From Rhabdophis nuchalis (lineage: Eukaryota > Chordata > Lepidosauria > Squamata > Natricidae), in NCBI GenBank assembly GCA_039707465.1, contig CM077646.1, positions 77,710,715 to 77,774,714 on the forward strand: DNA of 64,000 nt, given 5' to 3'. This document shows positions 33,641-44,112 of the stretch, piece by piece; the first letter of the stretch is position 1, and each line of letters starts with the position of its first letter. The notes beneath the pieces are model-generated. The model was given only the letters and a program-made list of their open reading frames with translations, was not told where the DNA came from and searched no databases. A program made the translations under genes and the position numbers.

Positions 33641-34685
33641 AATTGACATGCTTCCTCAAATGATAAATCTACTTCTGGGAAGATTTTGTTTTAAACATTT
33701 TTTCCCCCAAATTCCACAAATTAGCTTATTTCAGTGCACTTATTTCAGTGCATTGTTTACCAATTTTAGTTAAGTTCAGCTCCAGTGATAGTCTCTAACA
33801 GATTCTGTCTCAGACACAAAGAATCAGAATCACATATTAAAATATGATTAGTACATAAAAAGTTATATTATCATTTTCCCTTTAATGTAAGCTCATATTA
33901 TAAAAGATGTCAAAAATGCAGTCACCAAAATCTTATGAGATTCTTATGATTATATATTTAGCCTTTGGGGCAATTTTTAGCAAGGGAGAGGGCGGTCATC
34001 TACAGAAATCACACAGTGGTGCCCAGCATCTGAAATGTTTTCTAAGCTTTATTGCAAGAATAACATCTGAGTGCAGAGTGCTTCACCCTCCATGTTCTTA
34101 CTGCTTTACTTATTTATGGTGTTTCTTTTTCATCAGAACAAACTGTTCTAGTGTCCAGAAGAGAGCTGAGAAGAAGAAAAAGTCATGGGTAGGACATAAG
34201 GTAAATTTGGCCAGGGCAAGATACAGTTCTACTAGCTGCCACATTCTTTGACCCAAAGTCAAATGACATGAATAATTAAAGTTGTGAACCTCGGTCTTAA
34301 TGCTTTGCAGATAAGCATTTTCAGCTACATTGGTACTATATTTCTATGCTGGCTCCTTAGCTGACATGACAGATAATTTGAATTGGAGTGTTTTAAAAAG
34401 CTTCTTGCATCGTAACCATAATGATTTTATTTCTATATGAATTTTCTGTTTCAGTCAAGTTACAAGAAATCACAAAGACAAAGTCAAATAAATGCATAAA
34501 GTGTCAAAACAACCACCAGCAAATACAGGTTGTTGTGTATTGAATAGATACAGTTGTGTTAAGCCCTGCTAAAATGAAACTAACCTTTAGATGACCCTTA
34601 CTGTTAGCGCCATCTGTTTTGGAGGGAAACTTTGAACATTCATATTTGGGCAGGTTTTTCAAGCATTATGATTAAGACCCTGTGG
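33641..34685. other. unique-looking sequence, nothing recognised
   Basis: No repeat ends recognised. The 114-codon plus frame at 33907-34251 has no familiar motif and is not supported as a gene. Confidence 0.4.
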
Positions 34686-34693
34686 GCCTAGAG

Positions 34694-35112
34694 CAGTGAT
34701 GGCGAACCTTTTTTGCCTCGGGTGCCAAAAGTACATGAGTGCGTGCTATCCCTCATAATTTAATGCCCCCCATACTGTGCTTCCTGCGCATGCATGTGAT
34801 CTTCCCACTGGCCCGCGTATGTGCGCACCGCTTTCTTGGAGCCTGGGGAGGGTGAAAACGGGCCAACACGCAAACCGGAAGTTCTGGTGTGGACTTCTGG
34901 GTTGCCCGCTGAGCCGTTTTTCTCCCACTGGAAGCTTCAGGAGGCTTATCAGGGAAGCCTCCAGAGGGCGAAAAACAGCCAAAAATCAAGGCCAAAAAAT
35001 CAGCTGGCTAGTGTGCACATGCGCTCTGGAGCTGACAGGGCAACACTCTGTGCCCTCATAAATGGCTCCGCGTGCCACTTGTGACACAAGTGCCATAGGT
35101 CCGCCATCAAGG
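34694..35112. mobile_element. hAT element (CAGTGATGGCGAACC family)
   Basis: The left end is CAGTGATGGCGAACC and the right end GGTCCGCCATCAAGG. Flanks gcctagag and ccctggag agree at 6 of 8. The interior 'ggaggcttatcagggaagcc' type repeats match 4904-5517 and 44113-44853. No transposase. Confidence 0.78.
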
Positions 35113-35230
35113 CCCTGGAGTATAAATTAAAGGCAATTGCCTGCTGTTCCTCAGTTCCAGTTTTGAGTCACTAAATGCTGTTGTATCTACGCTGGTCTGG
35201 TTCTTGCCTACTGAAGCTCACTACACAATA

Positions 35231-35630
35231 CAGGTAATCCTTGATTTATGACTAGAATTGAGCCCAAAATTTTGGTTGCTAAGCAAGGTGGTTGTTAAGT
35301 GAGTTTTGCCCCATTGGTGACCTTTTGTTGCCACAGTGAAACAGATCACTGCAGTTCTTAAGTCAACCATGCAGTCATTAAGCAAATCTGGCTTCCCTCA
35401 TTGGTTTTGCTTATTGAAAGTTGGTGAGAGGGTTACAAATGGTGGTCACATAAGCCCCAGGAACAATGTGATTGCCATAAATATTTGCTAAGTGTCCATA
35501 TCTTGGTCATGTGACCCTGGGAATGCTGCAACAGTTGTAAGTGTGAAAAACAATCATAAGTCACTTTGTTCAGTGCTGGTGTAACTTGAAACAGTTGCTA
35601 AACGAACAGTTGTAAGCCAATAATTACCTG
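35231..35630. mobile_element. TA-target DNA transposon (CAGGTAATCC family)
   Basis: 400 bp. Ends CAGGTAATCCTTGATTTATG and TAAGCCAATAATTACCTG. TA on both sides (35229-35230, 35631-35632). Same family as 35654 and 56744. Non-coding. Confidence 0.83.
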
Positions 35631-35653
35631 TACAGGCACTTTAAATAGCAGTA

Positions 35654-36621
35654 CAGGTAGTCCGCGATGTACAATAGTTCATTTAGTCACCATTCGAAGT
35701 TGCAACGAGATTGGAAAAAAGTGACTTGTGAATATTTTTCACATTTATGAGAATTGCAGCATCCCCATGGTCACATGATCAAAATTCAGACGCTTGGCAA
35801 CTGACTCACATTTAGGAGTTACAGTGTGCCGGGGTTATGTGATCGCCTTTTAGGAACTTGTGAGTCAATGGGGAAGTCAGATTTACTTAACAACCGTGTT
35901 ACTGTTCTGACCTAGGCTTCCCAAGATCATGAAGCAGACTCCTCATCCCAATAAAACCTCTTTTATTTAGGTTAAAGGGAATTCCTCTCCAGCAAAGTCC
36001 TGGCCAACAGTCCTTCATGAGATTTCACAACTACAGATCTTGATCAGGCTTGGAGAGCTGCCAGGCCAATATCTTCCAAACGACACTCGGTAGCAGACAA
36101 TACTTGGCAAGAAGTCAGGAACAGATCTTCACCCTAATGAATTGAACTAATTGTCACCCACAAACTCCCCTCCCCTTTCGCTCTTCTTTATTCCATATGG
36201 GAGGGCCCATTCACTGTCCACCTGTGCCTTTACTACCAAGTTGGCCATTGTTCCTTAGCTGTTCCCTTCTCCCTGTCCATGCACACATCGGGAACAGGCT
36301 GTTCTTCTTCCCCACTGATATCTGACTCCAAAGGCAGCTGATAACTGCCAGATAGCCATGGCCCCCTCTCTGCCTCTGACACAGAGCCCTCATCAGAGCC
36401 TTCCCCAGACTCCAGCACTGGCCCATGTTCCTCCCCAACCTCCTCAATGTCTGAGTCTGCCAGCAGCTCTGCTGACTGCTGGCGGGCCATAACATTTACT
36501 AACATAACAACTGCAGTGATTCGCTCAACAACTGCGTCAAGAAAAATGGTAAAATGGGGCAAAATTCACTTAACAACCGAAATGTTGGGTTCCGTTGTGG
36601 TCATAAGTCAAGGACTACCTG
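35654..36621. mobile_element. TA-target DNA transposon split by a solo LTR
   Basis: Ends CAGGTAGTCCGCGATGTAC and TAAGTCAAGGACTACCTG, with TA on both sides (35652-35653, 36622-36623). Without the LTR at 35903-36494 the element is about 370 bp and collinear with 35231-35630 and 56744-57134. It lies 21 bp from its relative at 35231. Confidence 0.83.
35903..36494 (-). mobile_element. solo LTR, same family as 26764-27569
   Basis: On the minus strand it runs TGTTATGGCCCGCC to TCAGAACA, 592 bp. AAATAAAAGAGG near 35960-35971 is a polyadenylation signal about 60 bp from the 3' end. Flanks gttac and tttac agree at 4 of 5. A 109-codon frame rich in E/D/S starts in the flank and crosses the LTR; an acidic stretch is also readable in the related LTR, but the frames are not conserved end to end and no viral protein is recognised. 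Confidence 0.8.
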
Positions 36622-36629
36622 TATGCAGC

Positions 36630-37479
36630 AGACTCTTTATTCAAGGAAGATATCCTGGCTGTAGAAATTTCAACTTTTATAACAAACACTCACAATTTCT
36701 CATCTCACTCTGTGCCCATGGCTTAGCTACCTTTCTTCCTCTCCCTCTCTCTACCCTTGGCAAAACCTCTTGATAGACTTTTAAAAAAAGAGACAAGGAT
36801 AAAGCTCACGTGCAGCGACATAGCCCAATTAAATGCACTCCCCCCATTTCTCTTACTGCCAAAGTAACCCCTTTAATCTTCACTGGATATCTCCAGATCA
36901 CAAGGAATGTTAAGCACTGATGAGACAGGGCCTGCGCCTGCTCTCTTACATAACAAAACAGAGGCTCTCTGCCAGCTGTGCCACTCTAAGCCCACTGCAT
37001 TTTTGATAAGGGCTTCTCAAAAGAAGAGTAGCAAAGCAGCAAATTAGGGTGGTTTTTTTTTAATGGCCAGTCATCTGTCAATAGCCCAAGACGGCAGCAT
37101 TTGAGGCCATGTTTAGTGAGCATGGTTTGAACTGCCCTGGGAGATGAAATATTAATTATGCCACTGAACTTCCCTTTTGAGCATAGAGACCATTTCACAC
37201 CCCATGAACCTTTCATCTAAATCAAAGGACCAGATACAAAACATGGCAGTTGGAATGTCTTGGGGATTTCGGATACCCGTTGGGGAGAAGGCACTGCCCT
37301 GGAAGCAATTTGTAACACTGTGCATGTACCATATACAAGGGTACATGCACAGTGAATAGTAATTTCCCCCCCAATGGTATCAAACACCACTTTCCAAACA
37401 GCCTCCCATGGGACTAAATCGCACAATAGTTTTCTGGAACCGTGTAATTCCTAACCGTGTAGTTAAGAACAGTTCACCT
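36630..37479. other. unique-looking sequence, short inverted repeat
   Basis: Nothing recognised as a repeat family. 'ctgtgcatgtacc' and 'gggtacatgcacag' at 37318-37352 form a small hairpin. Confidence 0.4.
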
Positions 37480-38235
37480 ACTGGTTAATGGCAGCACTGG
37501 AACTTGAACATTGGGCACTATCTAATAAAATGAAATTAAATGGCGAAAAGAGTAAGGTTCTACATTTAGGCAACAAAAATGAAATGCACAGGTACAGTAT
37601 AGGTGGTTCCTTGCTCAATACCAGTAACTGTGAAAGGGATCTTGGAGTCCTAGTAGACAACCATTTAAATATGAGCCAGCAGTGTGCAGCAGCTGCCAAA
37701 AAAGCCAACACAGTTCTAGGCTGCATAAACAGAGGGATAGAATCAAGATCACGTGAAGTGTTAATACCACTTTATAATGCCTTGGTAAGGCCACACTTGC
37801 AATACGGCAACAAAGATGATTAGGGGACTGGAGACTAAAACATATGAGGAATGGTTGCAGGAACTGGGTATGTCTAGTTTAATGAAAAGAAGGACTAGGG
37901 GAAACATGATAGCAGTCTTCCGATATCTCAAGTGCTGCCACAAGGAAGAGGGAGTCAAACTATTCTCTAAGGCACCTGAGGGCAGAACAAGAAGCAATGG
38001 GTGGAAACTAATCAAGGAGAGAAGCAACTTAGAACTGAGGAGAAATTTCCTGACAGTTAGAACAATCAATCAGTGGAACAGCTTGTCTCCAGAAGTTGTG
38101 AATGCCCCAACACTGGAAGTCTTTAAGAAGATGTTGGATAGCCATTTGTCTGAAATGGTATAGGGCTTCCTGCCTGGGCAGGGAGTTGGACTAGATGACT
38201 TTCAAGGTCCCTTCCAACTCTGCTATTGTATTGTA
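37480..38235 (+). pseudogene. CR1 LINE polymerase C-terminus and 3' end with internal deletion
   Basis: The plus frames read NKMKLNGEKSKVLHLGNKN, then GVLVDNHLNMSQQCAAAAKK, then RPHLQYG; after a break, EEWLQELGMSSLMKRRTRG, WKLIKERSNLELRRNF and VNAPTLEVFKKMLDSHL. This is the C-terminal end of the CR1 polymerase. About 75-80 bp that are present in the copy at 40975-41055 are missing at about 37806, joining two frames. The 3' UTR ends 'ttccaactctgctattgta'. Confidence 0.9.
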
Positions 38236-38457
38236 CAATTGGTTAAATCTTACCAATGCACTCTGAAAGGAGCACAGAGGTAGCCTTGGGAAAAAAGTGT
38301 ATGGCAGCACTGGAACTTTTTCCTATTTTCCTGTATCTGCTTCCAATTTTCATCAAACATATTTATTGGATAAAAATGGATCGATTTAATGACTGCCGCA
38401 TTTGCTTAATAATGGTGGCATTCATTTAACAACCATGCTTTTGCTTAATGGCCGCTG

Positions 38458-38946
38458 CTAAAATGAGCCATGGTGGCACAGTGGGTAGAATGCAGCATTG
38501 CAGAATCACTCTCATCACTGCCAGCAGTTCGATCCTGACAGCTCAAGGTTGACTCAGCCTTCCATCCTTCTGAGGTGGGTAAAATGACGACCCAGATTGT
38601 TGGGGGAAATATGCTGGTTTTGTAAACCACTTAGAGAAGGCTGTAAAGCACTGTGAAGCGGTATATACCCTGTTTCCCTGAAAATAAGACCTCCCCAGAT
38701 AATAAGCCCAATCGGGCTTTTGAGCGCATGCACTAAAATAAGCCCTCCCCTGAAAATAAGCCCTCCCCGAAAATATTGCAACACAGCAGTAGCCATGAGG
38801 TGACCATGCTCACCGCCTCCTGAACATCAAAAATAATAAGACCTCCCCAAAAATAAGGCCATGTGCTTATTTCGGGGTTCAAAAGGAAATAGGTCCCTGT
38901 CTTACTTTTGGGAAAACATGGTAGATCTAAGTGGTTATGCTATTAC
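38458..38946 (+). mobile_element. snake-type SINE, interrupted by a mariner-type element
   Basis: The tRNA head 'ggtggcacagtgggtagaat' (A-box) and 'cagttcgatcctgac' (B-box region) are followed by the body 'caaggttgactcagccttcc' and 'gtaaagcactgtgaagcggt'. The SINE tail breaks at 38667 (...gcggtata) and resumes at 38922 as 'tagatctaagtggttatgct'. It is the best sense-strand copy here. Confidence 0.82.
38668..38921. mobile_element. TA-target DNA transposon in a SINE tail
   Basis: 254 bp. Ends CCCTGTTTCCCTGAAAATAA and TTACTTTTGGGAAAACATGG, with TA on both sides. The interior repeats 'aataagccctcccc' several times. The same family is at 48518-49459. No transposase. Confidence 0.82.
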
Positions 38947-39500
38947 CAAACATCCGCTTAATCTGGAAAGTCAGGAGGCGGTGAGGAAGACAATTGCCTC
39001 ACCTTGACTCTCTTTGATATAAGAAGGATGGAAAGAGAAACTTTCAAAATGACTGGTTGCTTAGCAACCATCAAAGATATGACAGAGCCCCCCCCCCACC
39101 CGCAACAATACTTATGACCTGGTTCTGGAGTTCTGATGGCTGCCCCCCCCCATCCCACGATCTCATTTTGAGTGCTGGGGAGCTGGCTCACATTTGTGAC
39201 TGTGTGCAGTCTCTCGTGGTTACATATCCAAGATTTTTGGCACTTTCCCCCATTTTTCTGGATTTGCTTCCATTTTGGCAAAAAACATTCATTGGGTAAA
39301 AAGGATCCGCTTAATGACTGCTACGTTTGCTTAATGACTGTCTTCTTCATTTAACAACCATGCATTTCCTTAATGACCACTCCTAAAAAGGTTGCAAAAC
39401 CAGGAAAGCCACATGGTGACCTGCTTATTGACCACCACAATTTACGACCATAATTCCAACTTCAATTACAGTTGTAATTTGAGGATTATCTGTTCTTCTC

Positions 39501-40328
39501 ATAGTGTACGTTTCCTGATCTGGCCCACCTCACAGGGCTGATAGCACTTAACAGACTGTCATATTCTAATATGTGAATTGTAATACATGTATACATTTCT
39601 TTCATATATAATGTTATTTCTTCTCCCCTTTTCTCTGCTTATTCCTTTTCAATAAGTTGCACTGCACTCAGGAAATTCATCCCACCAGGTATCATAAATG
39701 CCCATTTAATTATCTTTTTTTCTTCCTGTATTAAGTTTTTTTCCCCTGTTTACTTCCCATATTTTGTGCATGTTTGCATTCCAGTGTGTTTCCACTGGAA
39801 TTCTCAGGATATGTGAGAATCATCTGTTTTTTTTTCTTCTTCTAGGTACTCATTATTGAGTACATCAAAAAAACGATGAATGAAATATACTCTCACATCC
39901 GAACAAGAAGTAAACCTCCATGTCAAGTACTTGTCAAGTACAATGTATCTATTTCTGACTTTGATCCATACGTTCATAGTGGAGAGATAACAGTTAAATC
40001 TCTTTTTATGGATTATCTTTTCATGGAATCCTCTATCAAATCCAGAGTCATTCTCTCATAGCCTTTTTTCTTCTGAATATTTGATCTCTGTAGGGGGTTA
40101 TAAATGAACCCACCACATATTTTTTCATACTCTGAATTTATATGAATCGGCTACCTGTTTTCTTTATTTGCCTTTTGTTATACAAAATGTCTAGAGACAA
40201 TTATGTGAAGGGGAGGAGATGCTAAATAGAGTAACAATGAGTCAAATTAACTGTAAGTAAAACAACCATTTTACATATACAAAAACAAAGTTACTGATAT
40301 TTATCCTACCACCATCATTCCAAATGTC
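39501..40328. other. unique-looking sequence, nothing secure
   Basis: A 61-codon frame at 39876-40061 sits after a T-rich tract and AG (39844), exon-like in outline, but its protein has no recognisable motif. Confidence 0.4.
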
Positions 40329-40336
40329 CCTTAAAG

Positions 40337-40471
40337 CAGGGGTCCCCAACCTTTGCAACTTTAAGTCTGAAGGACTTCAGCTCCCAGAATTCTCAAGCCA
40401 GCTTTGCTGGCTGGAGAATTCTGGGAGCTGAAGTCCTTCAGACTTAAAGTTGCAAAGGTTGGGGATCCCTG
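40337..40471. mobile_element. palindromic hAT MITE, copy 3
   Basis: 135 bp. CAGGGGTCCCCAACC to GGTTGGGGATCCCTG, with near-perfect palindromy. Flanks ccttaaag and ctttaaag agree at 7 of 8. Confidence 0.9.
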
Positions 40472-40479
40472 CTTTAAAG

Positions 40480-40904
40480 CCACCCTTCATTTTCTCTACT
40501 TGGTCTTTACCATCCGCCAATCTCTGACAACTTTATTTAGATGGTTTTTAAAATATGCTTCTGAGTCAAACGTTTGGAAAGAATACTTTGAAAAAATTCT
40601 GTCTACTTTTCAGCCAGTAGTGTAGAAAATGTGAGGAGGCCCCATCTTATTTCTTTCCTCAAGTTATAAAAAGTAATTGGTATAGCAGCCAATCTGTTGA
40701 CTCAGCTATCCTTGAAGATGTCTGGGCTGTAGTGACCAGCCTCATTGTTGGTTAAAGAGACAAAAAACCACTAATGCTTCTGGAAAGTCTTTTTTTGTGT
40801 AAACTTACAATGGCAATGCTTAAACTGTATTAATTTCATCAATATGAACAAGATGTTTCCAAGTTAAACACTGTTCATATTTTGTCCTAGCATATTTTGC
40901 AGTT
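40480..40904. other. unique-looking sequence, nothing recognised
   Basis: No repeat ends or genes recognised. Confidence 0.4.
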
Positions 40905-41430
40905 GTGTTTGGAATAGAACCATGATCATATGAAGTGTTAATACCATTTTATAATGCCTTGGTAAGGCCACACTTGGAATACTGCATCCAGTTTTGGTCG
41001 CCACGATATAAAAAAGATGTGGAGCCTCTAGAAAGAGTGCAGAGAAGAGCAACAAAGATGATTAGGGGACTGGAGCTAAGACATATAGAAGGTTGCTGAA
41101 ATTGGGTATGTCTATGGTAGTTTAATGAAAAGAAGGACTAGGGGTGACATGATAGCAGTGTTCCAATATGTCAGGGGCTGCCACAAAGAAGAGGTGTCAA
41201 CCTATTTTCCAAAGCACCTGAAAGCAGGACAAGGAGCAATGGATGGACATTAATCAAAGAGAGAGCCAACCTAGAACTAAGGAGAAATTTCCTGATTGGT
41301 AGAATAATTAATCAGAGGAACAAACTGCCTCCAGAAGTTGTGAATGCTCCAACACTGGAAGTTTTTAAGACGAATTGGACAACCGTTTGTCTGAAATGGT
41401 ATAGGGTTTCTTACTTGAGACTTTCCGACC
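40905..41430 (+). mobile_element. CR1 LINE 3' part, host of nested insertions
   Basis: Sense CR1: 'ccttggtaaggccacacttg', 'cagagaagagcaacaaagat', 'gaagttgtgaatgctccaac', 'ctgaaatggtatagggtttc'. It stops at about 41430, resumes for 17 bp at 43784 ('aggtgattggactagaa') and again at 44877 ('gacctccaaagttccttcc'). These fit one CR1 3' end broken by an L2 and then by a hAT/CR1/hAT block. Confidence 0.85.
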
Positions 41431-43783
41431 GCTGCTCCCCTCCGCGGGGAGGCGGAACCAGAGTTACCAATCTGGTACCGCCCCAGGCGCTTGATGGACC
41501 CGGATGGGTTCCAGACAGCGCTTGGGCCATTTCCTGTATCCCTGACCCGCGCCCCGATGGAGGACCTCACGGCCGCATGGAATAGTGCGGCCGTGGGAGC
41601 CTTGGATCGGGTCGCGCCCTTGCGGCCTCTCTCGCGGCGGCGAACCACCCTGGCTCCTTGGTTTACTGAGGGGCTGCGGGTGATGAAACGCCGCAAGAGA
41701 TGCCTAGAGAGAAGATGGAGGGCTAGCCGCTCTGAATCTGACCGGACACAGGTGAGAGCCCATTTACGGACTTACATTGTGGCGCTGAGGGTGGCCAAAC
41801 GTCATCATTGCGCCACCCTCATAGCATCCGCAGAAAACCGCCCTGCCGCCCTGTTTAGGGTGACCCGTTCCCTCCTTCAACAGAGGGAGCGGGAAGCCCC
41901 GTTACAGGGTAGGGCAGAGGAATTTGTGATTTTTCTGCAGGAGAAAACCGCCCAGATACAGAGTGAGCTAGCCACCATTCATGGCCCAGTGGGATGCCAC
42001 GAGGGAGATCTTGTTTGGGAGGAGTTTGACCCCGTTACTTCCGAGGATATGGACAGGTTACGTGGGCGACTGCGAGCCACCACATGTTCATTGGACCCGT
42101 GCCCCTCCTGGCTTGTACTGGCATCCTGGGAGGTGACACGAGGCTGGCTCCAAGAGGTTATCAACGCATCCTTGAGTGAGGGTTCCTTGCCTGCCTCCCT
42201 AAAAGAGGCTATGGTGAGGCCCCTCCTCAAGAAGCCCTCTTTGGACCCAGCTCTTTTGAACAACTACCGTCCAGTCTCCAACCTTCCCTTCTTGGCGAAG
42301 GTTGTTGAGAGTGTGGTGGCACAACAGTTTCCCCGTCACCTGGAGGAAGTTGACTATCTAGATCCGCGCCAGTCCGGCTTTCGGCCCGGGCATAGCACCG
42401 AGACGGCATTGGTCGCGTTGGTAGATGATCTCTGGAGGGCCAGAGATGGGGGATGTTCTTCCATCCTGGTCCTATTAGACCTCTCAGCGGCTTTCGATAC
42501 CATCGACCATGGTATCTTATTGCATCGGCTGGGGGGGTTGGGGGTGGGAGGCACCGTGTTGCGGTGGTTCTCCTCCTACCTCTCTGGCCGATCGCAATTT
42601 GTGCGTGCAGGAGAGCAGAGGTCGACCCCGAGACCACTCACATGTGGAGTGCCTCAGGGGTCGGTCCTCTCGCCTCTCCTGTTTAACGCATATATGAAGC
42701 CGCTGGGTGAGATCATCCGTGGTTTTGGGGTAGAGTACCACCTGTACGCTGACGACACCCAGCTGTACATATCTACCCCAAACCACCCCAACGATGCCGT
42801 AGCGGTGATGTGCCAGTGCCTGGAAGCCGTGCGGATCTGGATGGGAAGTAACGGACTTAGGCTCAACCCGACCAAGACCGAGTGGCTGTGGTTTCCGGCT
42901 GCCCGATTCAACCAGCTTTCTCCAACGCTGGCCATAGGGGGCGAACATCTTGCCCCTGTGGAGGGGGCGCGCAATTTGGGTGTCCTCCTGGATACCCGGC
43001 TGTCTATGGAAGAGCAAGTGACAGCCGTGGCCAGGAGGGCGTTTTACCAGGTTTGCCTGGTTCGCCAATTGCGCCCCCTATTGGATCGGGACGCCCTTCG
43101 CACAGTCACTCATGCCCTCGTGACATCCCGACTGGACTATTGTAACTCTCTCTACATGGGGCTCCCCTTGAGGTGCACCCGGAGGCTTCAGTTAGTTCAG
43201 AATGCAGCCGCGCGAGCAATTATGGGCACCTCTAGATTTGCCCATGTAACACCGCTCTTGCGCGAGCTGCACTGGCTACCTGTCGTCTTCCGGGTGCGCT
43301 TCAAGGTGTTAGTCATCATCTTCAAAGCGCTCCATGGCTCGGGACCTAGCTATCTGCGAGATCGGATCCTGCCCCACACATCCTCACGACCGATTCGCTC
43401 CCACAGAGAGGGGCTTCTCCGGGTGCCGTCCACTAGACTTTGTCAGCGGGCGACGCCCAGGGGAAGGGCGCTCTCTGTGGCGGGCCCGGCCCTCTGGAAC
43501 GACCTTCCCCCTGATATTAGAACGACCACCGACCTCCGCTCCTTCCGTGTAAAACTGAAGACCCATCTCTTTCGACTGGCCGGCCTTGAATAGTTCTCTC
43601 TGTCTTTTAACGATAAATTTTAATGGGTTTTTTAATTGTATTTTTAGCACGGGTAATTTATTTAATTCTATTTTAGTAATGTTTGTATTATTGTATATTG
43701 TTTTAATTATGCCTGTGCACCGCCCCGGGTCCCTGTGGGGAGAGGGTGCGGTTAATAAATTCTAATTTATTATTATTATTATT
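41431..43783 (+). mobile_element. L2-type LINE, 5'-truncated, with intact RT frame
   Basis: A 2.35-kb insertion in CR1. It begins inside the polyprotein (frame open back to the junction, reading PIWYRPRRL before the first Met), carries the whole linker, reverse transcriptase and C-terminal region, then a 3' UTR ending 'gcaccgccccgggtccctgt' and 'gagggtgcggttaataaat' and a (TTA)n tail at 43768-43783. The apurinic-type endonuclease domain at the N-terminus is missing, so it cannot move by itself. No clear target duplication was found. Confidence 0.88.
41491..43593 (+). CDS. L2-clade reverse transcriptase, N-terminally truncated, open frame
   Basis: 700 codons without a stop. The first codon is TTG and ATG follows directly; neither is likely to be the native start, because the frame continues upstream into the truncation. 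Residues about 1-230 are the linker after the endonuclease (APWFTEGLRVMKRRKR...). The RT domain spans about 235-500: NNYRPVSNLPFLAKVVESVV at about 257, LLDLSAAFDTIDHGILLHRL at about 328, GVPQGSVLSPLLF at about 385 and the catalytic YADD box (YADDTQLYIS) at about 419. All three catalytic aspartates look present. The C-terminal region (TSRLDYCNSLYMGLPLRC, LLRELHWLP, FRVKLKTHLF) is complete. In intact elements this enzyme copies element RNA at nicked nuclear target DNA. Without the endonuclease it is at most a partial protein; no promoter is evident. Confidence 0.88.
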   Translation: MMDPDGFQTALGPFPVSLTRAPMEDLTAAWNSAAVGALDRVAPLRPLSRRRTTLAPWFTEGLRVMKRRKRCLERRWRASRSESDRTQVRAHLRTYIVALRVAKRHHCATLIASAENRPAALFRVTRSLLQQREREAPLQGRAEEFVIFLQEKTAQIQSELATIHGPVGCHEGDLVWEEFDPVTSEDMDRLRGRLRATTCSLDPCPSWLVLASWEVTRGWLQEVINASLSEGSLPASLKEAMVRPLLKKPSLDPALLNNYRPVSNLPFLAKVVESVVAQQFPRHLEEVDYLDPRQSGFRPGHSTETALVALVDDLWRARDGGCSSILVLLDLSAAFDTIDHGILLHRLGGLGVGGTVLRWFSSYLSGRSQFVRAGEQRSTPRPLTCGVPQGSVLSPLLFNAYMKPLGEIIRGFGVEYHLYADDTQLYISTPNHPNDAVAVMCQCLEAVRIWMGSNGLRLNPTKTEWLWFPAARFNQLSPTLAIGGEHLAPVEGARNLGVLLDTRLSMEEQVTAVARRAFYQVCLVRQLRPLLDRDALRTVTHALVTSRLDYCNSLYMGLPLRCTRRLQLVQNAAARAIMGTSRFAHVTPLLRELHWLPVVFRVRFKVLVIIFKALHGSGPSYLRDRILPHTSSRPIRSHREGLLRVPSTRLCQRATPRGRALSVAGPALWNDLPPDIRTTTDLRSFRVKLKTHLFRLAGLE

Positions 43784-43800
43784 AGGTGATTGGACTAGAA

Positions 43801-43875
43801 CAGGGGTCTCCAACCTTTGCAACTTTAAGTATGAAGGTTTTCAGCTCCCAGAATTCTTCAGCCAGCAAAGCTGGC
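43801..43875. mobile_element. palindromic hAT MITE, left half only
   Basis: CAGGGGTCTCCAACCTTTGC to the central 'gccagcaaagctgg', then abrupt change to L2 3' text 'caccgcctcgagtcccttcg'. The right arm is missing, replaced by an L2 end at the point of symmetry. Confidence 0.82.
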
Positions 43876-44078
<203 letters not shown>

Positions 44079-44112
44079 GTCAAACCCCCTGCTTAGGCAA
44101 GAAACCCTATAC
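44079..44112 (-). mobile_element. CR1 LINE 3' snippet, antisense, split by a hAT
   Basis: 'gtcaaaccccctgcttaggc' and 'aagaaaccctatac' are antisense CR1. After the hAT at 44113-44853 the text continues at 44854-44876 with 'tcctatactatttcagacaa', also antisense CR1. Confidence 0.75.

Larger units (their letters stand above)
38236..39500. mobile_element. decayed TA-target element pieces flanking a SINE
   Basis: Two direct segments, 38320-38457 and 39235-39390, share 'atggatcgatttaatgac'/'aaaggatccgcttaatgac', 'catttaacaaccatgc' and 'gcttccattttggc'/'gcttccaattttcat'. The right part ends 'gaggattatctgttc', like a worn CAGGTAATCC terminus. The SINE and mariner at 38458-38946 are between them. Boundaries are uncertain. 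Confidence 0.5.

Noticed and set aside
36233..36562. 109-codon acidic minus-strand frame
   Set aside because: It starts in a TA-target element and continues into a solo LTR. The related LTR at 26764 does not keep the same frame throughout.
39083..39155. long C runs
   Set aside because: Simple homopolymer stretches, possibly affected by sequencing error. No functional reading.
39840..40061. exon-like frame after a T-rich tract and AG
   Set aside because: The 61-codon product has no recognisable motif, and the acceptor is not unusual for T-rich intergenic DNA.
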